From contig NC_092677.1 in NCBI RefSeq assembly GCF_964355755.1, positions 9,384,601 through 9,448,600 of the forward strand: a stretch of 64,000 nucleotides of DNA, read 5' to 3'. Numbering within the stretch: position 1 is the stretch's first letter; each line of letters opens with the position of its first letter. Made by a program: the position numbers and the translations under genes. This document shows positions 1 to 15,736 of the stretch, piece after piece. Below the pieces are notes generated by a model that ran no database searches, was not told where the DNA came from, and saw nothing but the letters and a program-made list of their open reading frames with translations. Origin of the DNA: Antedon mediterranea. Taxonomy: Eukaryota > Echinodermata > Crinoidea > Comatulida > Antedonidae.

Positions 1-63
1 CTCCACAGTAGTTAAATACAATTACAAATATCTAAATAGTTATTGGTTTTATTTTTGAAACAG

Positions 64-3000
64 AACACTGATGCATCCTTGCTACCAATGCTAAGCTTTC
101 CATCCTTTGCTATCGATAATCAACAATTATGTGCACGAACAAAGGAAAAACTGCTTCGCAAGTTAGAAGGAAAGTACGGTATGAAGCGGTTTCTACGAGA
201 TGGTTATAGCTGTGTACTTGAGGACAAGAACCGACGATATTACAGACCAGCTGAAATTAAGGTACAATAATGATTGATTTGAAGCCATTTGTGAAGAGCA
301 ATCTACATATTAAGATTTTGTAATTTTTATCCTCATTTTTGCAGTATTCATTTAAGCATTTTTAATCACGGTTTTACGTTTCTATGAGAATAAAATACAT
401 GAATGTTATATATGAAATAATAAACAGTTACTCAAAAACCATGGTAATATTTTGACCCATTCGCTATATAATATATTTATTTGTAACTATTTAATCACAT
501 AAATATATTAAATATAGAGATAATTAGAACCTCCTTTGTATTCATATTTTTCAGTTATTTGATGGAATTGAGAGTGAATGGCCAATGTTCTATGCGTACA
601 TGGTAATTGATGGGGTTGCTAAGGGTAACAACGATCAAGTTGAAGAGTACTATGAGAAGATGTTGTCAAGTTGCATACAAACAGAAGATGGTAAACAAAC
701 CGATATTTGTGTAATAATAGCAAGGAACTTCCGATTTGCGACGACCGACGACCAAACTATATTGTGTTAGTTCATTGTGCTCATGTGGATTTATTAGGAT
801 GTGTGTCCTCCCTCCAAACATATACATAAGACATCAATAACAAAGAGGAAATCAGGATAATCTATAGTGTTGGTTGACTTTTAAGGTGGTAGCATTGGTG
901 GTTGCTGGGATGATGTTAATGATAGTTGTTATTATGATGATACTGATTGTTGCTGATTTTGAAAATTATGGTAGTGAGTTTGATTATAACAGTTGTGGTA
1001 CCTTTAAGATGCAAGCTTAGAAATATGCTTTTTTTTTTGTTTTTTCAGGACTTTTAATGCCAAAATGCTACAATGTCCCCAGAAATTATGTAGACAGGGA
1101 AAAAGCAGAACCTGGTAGTCAGATACGCTGTACAAATGATAATAAAAGTATTTTTCTTTGGGGGCAGTCTATTTTTATCATCGCTCAACTTTTAAGTAAG
1201 TTTAGTTTGTTTTTCAAAAGCGGGGTTTATATAGTATATGTGTATTTACTTTATATGTGATGTGCCCATATATGGACATGATGTCATATCACTACCATAT
1301 TTGGGCACATCACACTTTTTTTGTCAAGCAAGTTTGATAGTGATAACAGAGCTTTAAAATAATTAATTTGATGGTTTGCAGAAGACAAGCTGTTAGAGAT
1401 GGATCAACTTGACCCCATAGGTCGTTACCATAGTAAAGCAACTGTGCGTAAACAAAAACATAACACAAGATATTCAGCATTTGAGGTATGTATGATTAGG
1501 TTTCATTTTAGCATCATCGTTGAAAATCTTGATCGTGTTCCAATGTTACCCATGCATACAGTATTATACTCCAAGAAAGGACATTTAATATGTTGACATA
1601 ATTTAAATTTATTCTGGCTCTTATCACAGGGTACACCAGAAGATATGACAGTACAGATGGTGTTCATTGCAGAGAGCAAAAGACTTCAGGCCACCCTAGC
1701 TACCTATGGTATAGTCACACAGACGCCCACACAAGTTGAACCCATAGAGATTTGGCCCCCTAGTGAACTGGTTAAGGTAAATACACCAAGAAATTTATGT
1801 TTTCATTTGTTAATCTATGTACAAAATATCTCCAAAAGTTGTTAGAATTATCCCTTTTGCTGTCTAGTTTTTATATTTTTCTTAACGATGTTTCCTTGCA
1901 TCTAGGTCTATACTTTGTTAGGATGCAATGAGAAGCTAGGCCTCACTGGGAGACCGCTACGGCCTGTTGGAAGCCTGGGAACATCCAAGATATATAGATT
2001 CCTAGGCCGTACAATCCTATGTTATCCATTGACATTTGACCGCACAGACTTCTACATGTCTGAAGATATATCTATGCTGGTGGATGATATTAAGGTAAGA
2101 ATGTATAATTGCTCTGATACTAGTAATCCAAAAAACTTTACAACTTTACTTTACTAAAATGTTGTTGTTTGGTGTTTTTTTTATAACATTCTACTACTTT
2201 TAGAGCCAAGTTGCAATTGTACGCAATAGTTGGAAGATGTCTGGTCGACCTACTTTTTGTGTTCTAATACGAGAAGACCATTTCAGGTATGTACAATTTC
2301 AGTTTGTTTAAAAGAACAGACAGGGGAACGATTCGTCCCATGTTATATGCGTCAGATGCCATGAGCACTAAACTCTATGTGACAAAAACAAGTGATGTGC
2401 CTACAGTATATATGGACATAATGATGTCATATCACTACCATATTTAAGCATATCACTGCCGAATTTGGGCACATCAAACTTTTTTGTCAAACTAGTTTGA
2501 TAGTGTAGACAGAGCTTTACTCAATCCCTGTTAACTAAGTTTCGTTCTTAAATATGGTATTAGAGAATTTATTTTTATTTCTGAAATGTTCTGTTTGTAA
2601 ATTGAATGAACTGTAATAAAATTAAATGTTTTCTTTATTTCTTGCAGAGGATCTCATAAACCTGAGATGCTAGACATGTTAGTAATGTTTAAACGGGGTG
2701 GATACGATGGAGTACGTGTGCGCGTAGATCGTTTACAAACCCTTCTTGCTTCATCGTTTATTGAACATTTAGATTGCCAGGTTCCTCTTAGTATAGAGTA
2801 AGTAAAAAATAGTATGTATCATTCTATAAAAAAAAGCATTTAAACATACAGTAAAATTCATTGTTGTATATATAGTATTAAAAAGTTTATAAGTTATGTA
2901 AGTTAACTCGGAGTTGTGTAGCCGAGTGTTGAAGACACTTGGCTGTCATACAGAGAGTCCCGGGTTCAAATTCCGACAACTCCCAGTCTACTTAGCTGTA

Positions 3001-6000
3001 AATGAGTACCTGGTTGAAAATTCTACAGATGATAAGGCAGCATGAAAAGGAACTGGCCACCCTACTACATAATGCAGAGGCTTAGTACAATGAGCTCCTA
3101 ACAGCTCATTCCCTATGCTTAGAAATATGTGCAGGACTTATTTTACTTTTTAAGTTAACTAAAGTTATAAAAATGGTCATAACTTTTACTGTTTTAGAAG
3201 CAGTCTTGATTTTAAGCCACTTCAAGAATTGAATGTTAGCCAGCTGCCTCTGAAGTCTGAGGAAACCATGGAAGCACCAGTGGAAGCTGAGGAAGAAAAC
3301 CAAGACTTGGATACTCAAGTAAGTATTTACTTGTTTCAAATTGTTTGAACAATAAGACTATTTTTTGTAATTGTTATATACAGAATAGCTAGTTAGTTTA
3401 TCAAATTTCTAAAAAGTTTGATTCATTTTTTAGGAGCTTGATCACAAATCAACATTTGAACTCGATGAAGAACTCGAGAAGAAACAAAGCAGTTACTGGC
3501 AGAGTACTTACCTTGCGTTGTTAATGAAAAGAGAGGGGCCGAATCATATGACTCGGTTTGGAACTGTAGGTAGTCGATTAGATACAATCTACCAAAAGGC
3601 TGGCATGCAGAAAGATTGGTATATAGTGCGATTGTGTGCAAGCCATTTACGCAAAGTGCGTGACTCGTTAGCCCCTTCTATAACTTCGATGCTCGTCAGG
3701 GGCAAACAGGTAACGATGGCAAATTTAATTTTTGAACTGCTTATTTGCTTAATTATTACATCTCATATGCAGCAAACAAGATAACTAACAAAAATATGTA
3801 TTTGGTTAGTCACAGAGTATGGGCAGCTCTTAAGCTCTGTGTTTACACTCTACACTATATGTGACAAAAAAATATGATGTGCCCATATATGGATGCAATG
3901 ATTTCATATCACTACCATATTTGGGCATACATTTTTGGATAAACTAGTTTAATAGTGTAGACAATGTTTTTATAATACAGTAGTTTACATCATTTGAATT
4001 AATTGTAATTCATTATTCCTTATAAGTCTGCATAGAATGCCACAAAGTATTCGTTGCCACAGTGGGCTTTACGAAAGAATAAGTATCACTGCCACATAAT
4101 TCACCTTTACAATATTGAATTTTTTTAAGCATATAATATAATACTAATTTCTTATTGTAGGTCACTATTGGTGTATTTGGTCATGATGAAGCCGTTATAT
4201 CCAAACCCCTCCCACCAACAGAGATTGCATCAATACTTTACAGTAAGTGCCTGGTAAACAATGTATGTGAACCTGTGTTACAACAAGAAGTCATCTACCT
4301 ACTGGGTAAACTCATCACTAATAAACCGCACCTTTTTGACGGCATTTTGAAGATACGCGTTGGGTAGGCGTTTTTGATTACCTTTAATGCTCTTTCATAT
4401 ACAGTATACCATGGGTATACTTAGAAAAGTTGCCAAGGATTATCATAAGCAAAATTATCATCTCCATAAAGTTGGCAGGAAAAATATATATGCACAGGAG
4501 TTCTGTTTAAACAAATGCTTAAAATTTGTTTTTGTCGTGACAAAAATTCAGCTTCTTCTGTCCACAACAACAGGGACTGAAGTGAACCAGTACACTGAGA
4601 TAACTCCTACTGTTCCGAAAGATGTACTGTGTTCTTTAAAATACATAGGATTGGGTATACTGTACATGACCTCCGGCTTTAAGTCCTTATCTGAGATAAT
4701 AAGTCATGTGTTCGTATAATCTTTTAATAGATGGATCGTGCAGGCCATGCAGACAGAGTATGCCATAGTAAATGGATCCTCAAAGGTAAATTACCTTCAT
4801 TTTTTTCAGAAAAAAGTCGAATAATTAAATTTTAAAAGAACAAAAAAAATTTAATCTAGCTTTTTTTTTGTGGATATAAATGTACATTATAATGATAGAA
4901 TGAATGTGTTTTCTTGTAGAACATTTATACTCTATCACCAAGTCAAATCAAGGATGAACTTCATAACATTCTTAGTGCTAACATGCTAAATCTTCGTAAT
5001 CGAACTTGGCTACAACGAAGGAAGTTAAACGGTGCCCTCAATCGCACACCTCCAAATTTTTACGATAGAGGTACACAAATTGTTTATTGATCTGTACAAT
5101 TTTAAACATTTCCTTAATTGCTAATCATATAATAAATACAAATAATAATAATAATAATATATAAAGCTTTAACAACAACAGCGTGCAACATTTGTTGGCC
5201 CCCTTGTGTATTTTTGTCAATTTTTATACCATTTTACTGTTTTTAATGAATTAATTAGTAGTTTTTTTTAATATATTTACAAGTGCATATCCATACTATA
5301 ATTAGTAATTTAAAGATAATTCTTCAACCATATATTTTTGATATCTAATTAGTAAATTTGTTTTTGTGCAATTGTTATTGTGTTATGTAAATCCCAAGCA
5401 ATTCAGTTTCTTTTCTGTGATTAGTTGTATATAAAAATAAATAAATAAATAAATAAAAGGTCTTGATTTTTCACCAGTTCTAGATATTTTGGCCCGTACA
5501 CCTAAAGGTATTACAATGGCAGGAAGCCATCTTCCTCAGCAACCGACCTTATCCGACATGACCATCACTGACCTGAACTTTGCCCTCCGAATTGAAGAAA
5601 TGCTTAGTAGAATCAAACATCCAGAGTATAGACAAATTATTGTGGAGGTAATTTTGTTGAAAAATTTATCAGTTTAAAATAAAACTAAAGCTCTGTCTAC
5701 ATTATCAATATTTATGTGATGTGCCCATATATGGACACGATGACATATTTCTACCACATTTGGGCATATCACACTTTTTTTTGTCAAACTAGTTTGGTAT
5801 GATAAGTAATAAAAGTGGCACTATAACTGTATATACTTGCTTACCAATACAAGGTCCAAGGTTTAAATCGTGTCTCTGTACTATGATTGTTCATCACTGC
5901 CAATATAACATTACACAAATTTAGCCTCGTAACAGAAGAAAAGCATACTGTCATTTAGTTCTTGTGTTATACCATGGAGGTATAAAAAATATACCTCCAT

Positions 6001-6964
6001 GGTTATACTTGTCAAATATATGCTTAAATATACCAGGAGTTTTTGATTTAAATACGCAAGTTTACACTTTTATTTATGGAAGGAAAGCTATAATGAAAAT
6101 CTCCTTATTTCTGTCTATTAGCTTCTGACGGTGATATCAACCATTTTAAAACGAAATCCAGAACTTGAATTCAGTGAAAAAGTTGACATGGATGCGGTAA
6201 GTACATCTTAGTCCGTCTTTTATTTTTTCATCCCAGTCACTTATAGGTTCCACATCTTTCAACTATATCTAAATCAAAATTGGTAGCTATATTTTTCAAT
6301 CATTTACCTTGACTGCAAAAGCACAGTGTGAATTCAGCAGCTAGGAGATTGATTTTAGAAGATGAGTTACATTAAAATTTGTCGCTATTTCGCTGTTTAA
6401 AAATGTATTATTGTATTACTTTGCAATTTAGTAGCTTCTGTTTGATTGCCATTGGCAATGAAATGAAAAATGTGAATGAAAATATTTTCTAGGTAAAATG
6501 TTTACACTCTTTACATACTCTCAAACTTGCCAATTGTGTCCAAGTGGTTTATGACTTTAAATTCAAACATTTGATTGACTGGCCTATGGCAATTATACAG
6601 TGTCTTTAAGTTTGAAGATGAATTTTGAGCTTTGATTAGAAATATAATTGAAAATACAGTATAGATTCCCCCCCCCCCCCCCGCCAAAAAAAATGATATA
6701 AATAATTACAATTTAAAAACATGAAAAAATAACTATAAATATAAGTATCATATTGTAATTATTGTTATTATTCAGATCATCAACGATGCTCTCAATGAGT
6801 TTCAAAAAGATCAACAAACGTCTGAAAGTAAGCCAGAGGCTTTTTACAACACCCCAACACTCGGTGTCAATGGTACCACGAGCTACATGTCTAAAGTAGT
6901 AGTTAAGGTGTTACTTAATGGCTGTATAGATAGCCATCAAAGTGACCTCTGCACTGTTAGCTGA
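64..6964 (+). CDS. PHKB: Phosphorylase b kinase regulatory subunit beta (5' partial)
   Basis: Beta regulatory subunit of phosphorylase kinase, the Ca/cAMP-controlled complex that activates glycogen phosphorylase. Exons, all with GT-AG borders and consistent phase: 64-261, 555-690, 1049-1195, 1382-1485, 1630-1776, 1906-2094, 2204-2286, 2648-2797, 3198-3318, 3434-3709, 4161-4363, 4731-4785, 4920-5070, 5478-5647, 6122-6196, 6776-6964. They give 797 residues, so the N-terminal quarter or more of a protein of about 1,090 residues lies upstream of the window. Family blocks visible in order: [24 protein letters not shown]-like [15 protein letters not shown] then [56 protein letters not shown]. The first half belongs to the glucoamylase-like fold of PHKA/PHKB; beta-specific wording ([19 protein letters not shown]) separates it from PHKA. 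The protein ends in C-T-V-S, a CaaX-type prenylation box as in vertebrate PHKB. The linker encoded by 3198-3318 is acidic and poorly conserved. Introns carry four copies of a palindromic MITE and a SINE. Confidence 0.95.
1251..1356. mobile_element. Palindromic MITE, copy 1 (partial)
   Basis: In a PHKB intron. It shows the family core GTGATGTGCCCATATATGG, then CACTACCATATTTGGGCAC and a right arm ending ACAGAGCTTT. The left AGCTCTGTC arm is missing or decayed. It belongs to the 11-copy family described at 46614-46755. Confidence 0.8.
2367..2518. mobile_element. Palindromic MITE, copy 2
   Basis: Same family, in the PHKB intron after exon 2204-2286. The internal ATATCACTACCATATTTgrgC module occurs twice in succession. 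The right end reads TAGTGTAGACAGAGCTTT. Confidence 0.8.
2910..3112 (+). mobile_element. tRNA-derived SINE
   Basis: In the PHKB intron before exon 3198. The head resembles a tRNA: GGAGTTG at 2910 pairs with CAACTCC near 2985, there is an A-box-like GTAGCCGAGTGTT, and a B-box-like GGTTCAAATTC. It is followed by a non-tRNA body of about 120 bp ending in a short inverted pair (GAGCT...AGCTC). The body and intronic position argue for a SINE rather than a working tRNA gene. Confidence 0.65.
3831..3970. mobile_element. Palindromic MITE, copy 3
   Basis: Diverged copy in the PHKB intron after exon 3434-3709. It starts TAAGCTCTGTG and keeps the TGTGATGTGCCC-like core. The right arm is decayed (AATAGTGTAGACAATG). 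Confidence 0.7.
4561..4715 (-). repeat. Dispersed SINE-like repeat, copy A
   Basis: Shares ordered blocks with 9151-9345 and 56075-56300: CCAGTACACTG, CCTACTGTTCCGAAGA-like, GACCTCCGGCTTTAAGTCC, TTATCTGAG. It lies in the PHKB intron just before exon 4731-4785. Orientation is taken from the tRNA-like end of the 56-kb copy. Confidence 0.55.
5687..5806. mobile_element. Palindromic MITE, copy 4
   Basis: In the PHKB intron following exon 5478-5647, only about 40 bp from the splice donor. Left end AAAGCTCTGTCTACATTATC, right arm TTTGTCAAACTAGTTTGG. Confidence 0.8.
5969..6007. repeat. Short near-perfect hairpin
   Basis: ATACCATGGAGGTAT is followed after a short A-rich loop by its reverse complement ATACCTCCATGGT(T)AT. 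It is intronic in PHKB and about 115 bp upstream of exon 6122-6196. No function is assigned. Confidence 0.6.
6668..6682. repeat. Poly-C tract
   Basis: Uninterrupted C run followed by GCC and an A run, in the last PHKB intron. Similar C or G runs occur near 9959, 11790, 14718, 14815 and 51830. Confidence 0.8.
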
Positions 6965-7643
6965 GTGAGGCTTTAAGCCTAAAGATTACAAACTGAGGTA
7001 GTGTTTCAAACTTGGCAATGATCAGATTTAGTAATAACTCCAAGAAACGTTTTTTACTCAAATCTAAGAAGACAAAATGTATTGCTTAAGATGGCAATAA
7101 CCAGTTTGATTAGATAAAGCTAACAAATTACATTCAGCCATAGAAGAAAAGATAAATGCCAGATCTGCTATTTAATGTATCATAAGAATGTTTATAATGT
7201 TTGTTATTACCATTTTTCCTCCATGTTATGACACTGTCGCAACTTCTCCCAGAAGGTTGAACTGTTATCTTCTCACATAATATAATTCCGTAATCATCGA
7301 CCGATACATTTTCAGTAGAAATAATGATGAAATTGATAAATATTTGCGGTGGTGAACCAAAATGAATTAGTAAATATTGGAAGTGCAATTATTAAATGTT
7401 ATTGGAGAAGAAAACAGACATGACTACTTAATGTTTCTTACAAATTTATTCTATTATAACCGATATGAAATAAATGTCATTTATTTGTGTATAAACATTT
7501 TAAAACCTTTTCTGTACTACAATATTGTTTTCTTGGTGCTAAAAGTGCCCAAATTGTAAAAGACATTTTCCAAACAATATCTAATACAATATCTCAGTAC
7601 ATATAAATCAAGGTTTTTATTACTTTTAATATTTCCACACTGA

Positions 7644-7661
7644 AATAAAATGTGTAATAAA
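7644..7661 (+). terminator. Candidate PHKB polyadenylation signals
   Basis: Two AATAAA hexamers (7644 and 7656) lie about 680-690 bp after the PHKB stop. An earlier AATAAA occurs near 7468. The stretch 6965-7688 holds no other gene and is read as PHKB 3' UTR. Which hexamer is used cannot be told from sequence. Confidence 0.4.
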
Positions 7662-7688
7662 TAATTCATTCCACCTTCCTCATTGAAC

Positions 7689-8285
7689 TTAAAGGCCAGG
7701 TGCGGGCAAAAAATTTCTATTGATCATACATTCCAATAATTATCGATCTATAGTTTCCCCTATGTTTCATAATTTTTGGGATTTTATTTTTGTTACACGA
7801 GCTTGTTGAAAATAAGCCCTTTCTTATCAGTGGGGGGATAGTTCAAATTACACAGTAAAATCTCTATTCTTTTGTACACAAATTTTGTAAATAGAGAAGC
7901 AATTTAAAAAGCTATGAAAAATAAATGGTGTGGTAAAAAATGTTATCAGATGACTAAATATAGGTAATATAACTTGAATATTACATTTCTGATATTTTTA
8001 TTCAACTTCAGATTTTTATTTTCATGCTATAGCAAAAATTATCCACCGTATATCCACAATCTTTTTTCACCGTCTAGGGAGTCACCAGACATGTTATTAC
8101 ATTAGGTTAACTACCTAACTACTGAAAAAAAGTCTTCCTGGTTTTTATGGAAGAATTTTGCCAAATTTTGTATTTGACCATATTAAGGGAAATTCATGTT
8201 TTTTCGTCTCGATTTCTGTTACAAATATTTGATATGAATTATCCAAATATTATATTTAAAATTCATGCCTGTACCTGAGCTTTAA
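7689..8285 (+). mobile_element. 600-bp TTAA-flanked non-autonomous element, copy 1
   Basis: Starts TTAAAGGCCAGGTGCGGGCA and ends TGCCTGTACCTGAGCTTTAA. The two ends are imperfect inverted repeats of about 20 bp (TTAAAG-CAGGT-C-GGCA), each carrying TTAA. No coding capacity. It fills most of the PHKB-CTSA convergent intergenic space. Nearly full-length relatives lie at 10141-10745 (inverted) and 27001-27537. Confidence 0.8.
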
Positions 8286-8546
8286 ACTGAGGATTGAACA
8301 ACCTTGTTGAATCCACTTCCATGATTCTTTACCAAGATTAAATTCTACTCCAAAATTTAGCAGTTGAGTATAAAGAATAGTTTAAATATAAAATACACCA
8401 AAAAACCCAATGGAATATACTATGCAGCAAATGTATGTATAGGCCTACTAAACACCACTAAAATGAACACAGACAGATTCAATATTGTAATACTTGTTGA
8501 AAGAATCAGAATATTTAGAATTCGACCATGTACATTTTGTATCTAT

Positions 8547-13093
<4,547 letters not shown>

Positions 13094-13154
13094 CTTTTTA
13101 GCAATGGTCTGTTTCTTCTTGTAGTTTCCGGGGTTTTGTTTTGTTTAAACGCGA

Positions 13155-13188
13155 GTCATGTGATGGACCAAGAAAAGTGCACCACGTG
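13155..13188 (-). promoter_or_regulatory. Two MiT/TFE-type E-boxes upstream of CTSA
   Basis: GTCATGTGAT (13155-13164, containing the M-box TCATGTGA) and CCACGTGAT (13182-13190, E-box CACGTG at 13183-13188) lie 62-97 bp upstream of the CTSA start codon. CACGTGA is the core of the CLEAR element through which TFEB drives lysosomal genes, CTSA included, in vertebrates. Binding here is inferred. No TATA box is obvious. Confidence 0.5.
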
Positions 13189-13919
13189 ATGCTTAAAATG
13201 CTCCCTCGACGGATTATTCCATTATTTCGAAAGGTGTTCATATTTCTTTTAATCTGATTATTTATTTGAAACCATATTTGATAGATAAATAATATTGACA
13301 GTTATTTTCTTACTACCAGCTTTTAATTCATAATAAAATTAAGTTTAATTTCATCTCCTGATTTCATATATTGTATACTATTATGTATTAAATTACCATT
13401 TTTTAAATAATTTAATTAGTAAACATCAATAGGGCCTACTTCCATGTACATCAAATTAGTTTAAAACATTTGGTATGATTTCCCCATGCATCTATACCTT
13501 ACGAAAAGAAAAAAAAACCCCAAAACCTTGACCTACAAGCTCTGTCTACACTATCAAACTAGTTTTACAAGAAAAGTGTGATGTGTCCAAATATGGTAGT
13601 GATGGTACTTCATTTGGCGTTACAGGCACATCACATTTTGACAGAGATAGGGAAGGCCTATTTTATCGAACATAAGTAGTTAGACTGCTCAATTCACATA
13701 GGTTGGAATGACAAAGTTATACAGGTAACAGGTATAGTATCTGCATGATACCTAAAGGCATCTTGCAGATTTATAATTTTACACATACATCATTTCTCCT
13801 TTGCTCATAGTTAAATATTTAGTACAGTATAGTATGTTCATTGTACATTGGCAATATATCTGCTTTAAATGTGTCCTTTTATTTATGTACAAAGTCACAA
13901 AAAATAGATTGTTTGTTGA
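13189..13919. other. CTSA upstream / CIAO2B downstream interval
   Basis: AT-rich spacer between the CTSA promoter and the CIAO2B stop codon. It contains one palindromic MITE (13537-13642). The rest is plain AT-rich sequence, presumably including the CIAO2B 3' UTR. No coding potential was seen. Confidence 0.5.
13537..13642. mobile_element. Palindromic MITE, copy 5
   Basis: Starts AAGCTCTGTCTACACTATCA, has the GTGTGATGTGtCCAAATATGG core, and ends CACATCACATTTTGACAGAG. It is shortened compared with other copies. Confidence 0.75.
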
Positions 13920-15586
13920 TCAACTATTTTCCAAACACTGATTCACAACGGCTATAAGATGAGTGTTTTCAAGAGCAGCTGCTACTCTTTCTTTGTCGGC
14001 AAGTTGCTTATTTACTAAAAATAAAGGAAAATATATTTTGTTAGAAACTTTAGAGAACCCATATTAAAAGGTTATCTTTCGAAGCAACAAAGTGTTCCCT
14101 AATAATAGGGGAAGTGTCCTCTAATTAGGGATTATTGGCCAGTGTTTAAAACATATATTGTCCTCTAGTATACAGTAGTATATAGTATAGTGCATTTTAC
14201 TGAAAAGTGTCCCCTACATACAGGCCCGTATGCAGAATTTATAATGGGGGGTACGAGCGAAAAGCGAGCAACAATGGCTGGGGGCCAGGGGGCTGCCAAG
14301 GGACCCCGGTCAGGGTCCAGGGGGCGAAGGCCCCTTCAAAATTTGCGTTATTGTACGACGCTGTCTGAGTTGGCCTTCCTTCGCTTGTTTAGGCGCCGTA
14401 TTCGATAGTGTCTGTATTTCCAGACACGTCTTTACCGCCGGTTAAGTTGTCCAGCAAACACTTTACCGCGTACCGCGTACATGAAGCGCTAAGCTATTGT
14501 TTGTCGTCACATGATCGACTGCGCATGTTTTACATCGAGTTTGTAGTCAGTTCAGATTCCGTAATTTAATTACCGATATCTTTTCATTTTATATTAACAT
14601 ATTTTTGTTTGTATACCATTGATAATGTAAATTTTGTATATATATAATGATATTGTCTTTAGTTAAAATAGACAAGAAAAAATACCAACCGAGGAAATAG
14701 TGGACCTTTTGGGAATTGGGGGGGGGGGGGGTGCGTCTGCCATATTAAGATTGTCCGCTGGATAGAGTGTCCCAAAGGAGGGTTTTTACTTATCTTGGAT
14801 CTAAACAATGGTGTCCCCCCCCCCCCCTCTCACTCCTACAAGTGCAAAAATTACCTGCATGCTCAGATGCATGGCTACCCGGAGAAATCTCAACATCAAC
14901 CTAAACAAAAAGATATAAGTATTTTTATTACAAAAAAAATGTATGAAGAAGAGACAAGTATTTTACAATTAAAATTAGCCTAAAATTATAGAATTCAGTT
15001 TCGGAAACTGTAAAATGTTGACTGACCTTAAACCTTGAGGGTAAAGATCGAAGAAGTTTGACCTTAATGGACAGGCCAATGAGTGTGGCCATACTGCAGT
15101 GAGGTATTGTGGGAGTGAAAAGAACTTTTACATCATTTTTGGCATCATCAACCTGAAAAATATGAAAACATGGTACAGTATTTTATCAAAATAATTATAA
15201 GAAATTCATCAAACAAAACAAAAATAAAGGTTCACAATCTGCCTTTTTTCAACATTATAGTCAGAACAATGTAGATTTGCAATAGATAGGAAGGAACACC
15301 AGTCTGTTCCGAAGAAGGATGTTAAATATAAGTTTAATATGGAGGTTTCGACACCGGATACAGACAGTAATTGTTACTTAATTTATACCTGAACATTGGA
15401 CAAATCAACAACATTTAAATCTTCAAGAGTCAGCGGATGTTCAGGATCATTTATTCCGCGAATCAGATCAAAAACTTCTCTCGTATCGAAAGCGTCAACT
15501 ATATTGTCATCTTCCTCTTCGGGTAACACAGAACGTTCTTGTAATTTCTGATGAATTAGAGGATTTTCATTTTCCAACTGAGTCAT
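13920..15586 (-). CDS. CIAO2B: Cytosolic iron-sulfur assembly component 2B (MIP18 / FAM96B)
   Basis: Subunit of the cytosolic Fe-S targeting complex (with CIAO1 and MMS19) that delivers clusters to DNA polymerases, helicases and other apoproteins. Complete, 154 residues (human 163), four exons on the minus strand: 15586-15389, 15152-15027, 14900-14855, 14014-13920. Seen: an N-terminal NPLIHQKLQ block, an acidic linker EEEDDN, then the MIP18/DUF59 domain with [40 protein letters not shown] (the invariant Cys of the family), [20 protein letters not shown] and a C-terminal VVNQCL. The wording [23 protein letters not shown] is that of CIAO2B; CIAO2A differs (THSTEEDINKQI). The start Met is the only one upstream of the conserved block. 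It is divergent from TTC5 and probably shares a promoter. Introns contain repeat debris with poly-G and poly-C tracts. Confidence 0.96.
14222..14400. repeat. GC-rich insertion in a CIAO2B intron
   Basis: Abrupt GC-rich segment (GGGGGCCAGGGGGCTGCC, GGACCCCGGTCAGGGTCC, GGGGGCGAAGGCCCC) in an AT-rich intron. The base composition and lack of conserved coding mark it as inserted repeat material; the family is not recognised. A 62-72 codon open frame across it matches nothing known to me. Confidence 0.4.
14718..14840. repeat. Poly-G / poly-C bounded repeat fragment
   Basis: A G run at about 14718-14731 and a C run at about 14815-14827 flank CCCAAAGGAGGGTTTTT. The same words (AACCCTCCTTTGGA next to a C run) occur at 9943-9975, so this is a dispersed repeat, probably of the 'ggggacacc' family. 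The C run ends about 28 bp from the border of CIAO2B exon 14855-14900. Confidence 0.45.
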
Positions 15587-15736
15587 TTTGATGATAAATC
15601 TATCTAATCCAGGCTTAATAACTTGAAGCCAAAGCAGAGGCTGAACATGTGAATGTGATTAAATTTGTTTTGATCACGTAGGCCACCTCCAATGGTCTCT
15701 CTGTATCCAGACGTTGTTTTTGGTGTAGAAATAATC
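15587..15736. promoter_or_regulatory. Shared CIAO2B / TTC5 promoter interval
   Basis: Only about 150 bp separate the two divergent start codons, so both 5' UTRs and core promoters must lie here or inside the genes. Visible: a CCAAT on the plus strand near 15690 and a CACGT word near 15676. No TATA box. Confidence 0.6.

Noticed and set aside
2910-2990. Possible functional tRNA gene
   Set aside because: The acceptor stem and B-box look right, but the anticodon arm does not fold well and a SINE body follows directly.
4387-4719. 110-codon open frame in a PHKB intron
   Set aside because: Overlaps the dispersed SINE-like repeat and runs up to the acceptor of exon 4731; no family similarity.
14190-14408. 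Open frame rich in Gly/Arg in a CIAO2B intron
   Set aside because: Produced by GC-rich repeat sequence; no conserved motif.
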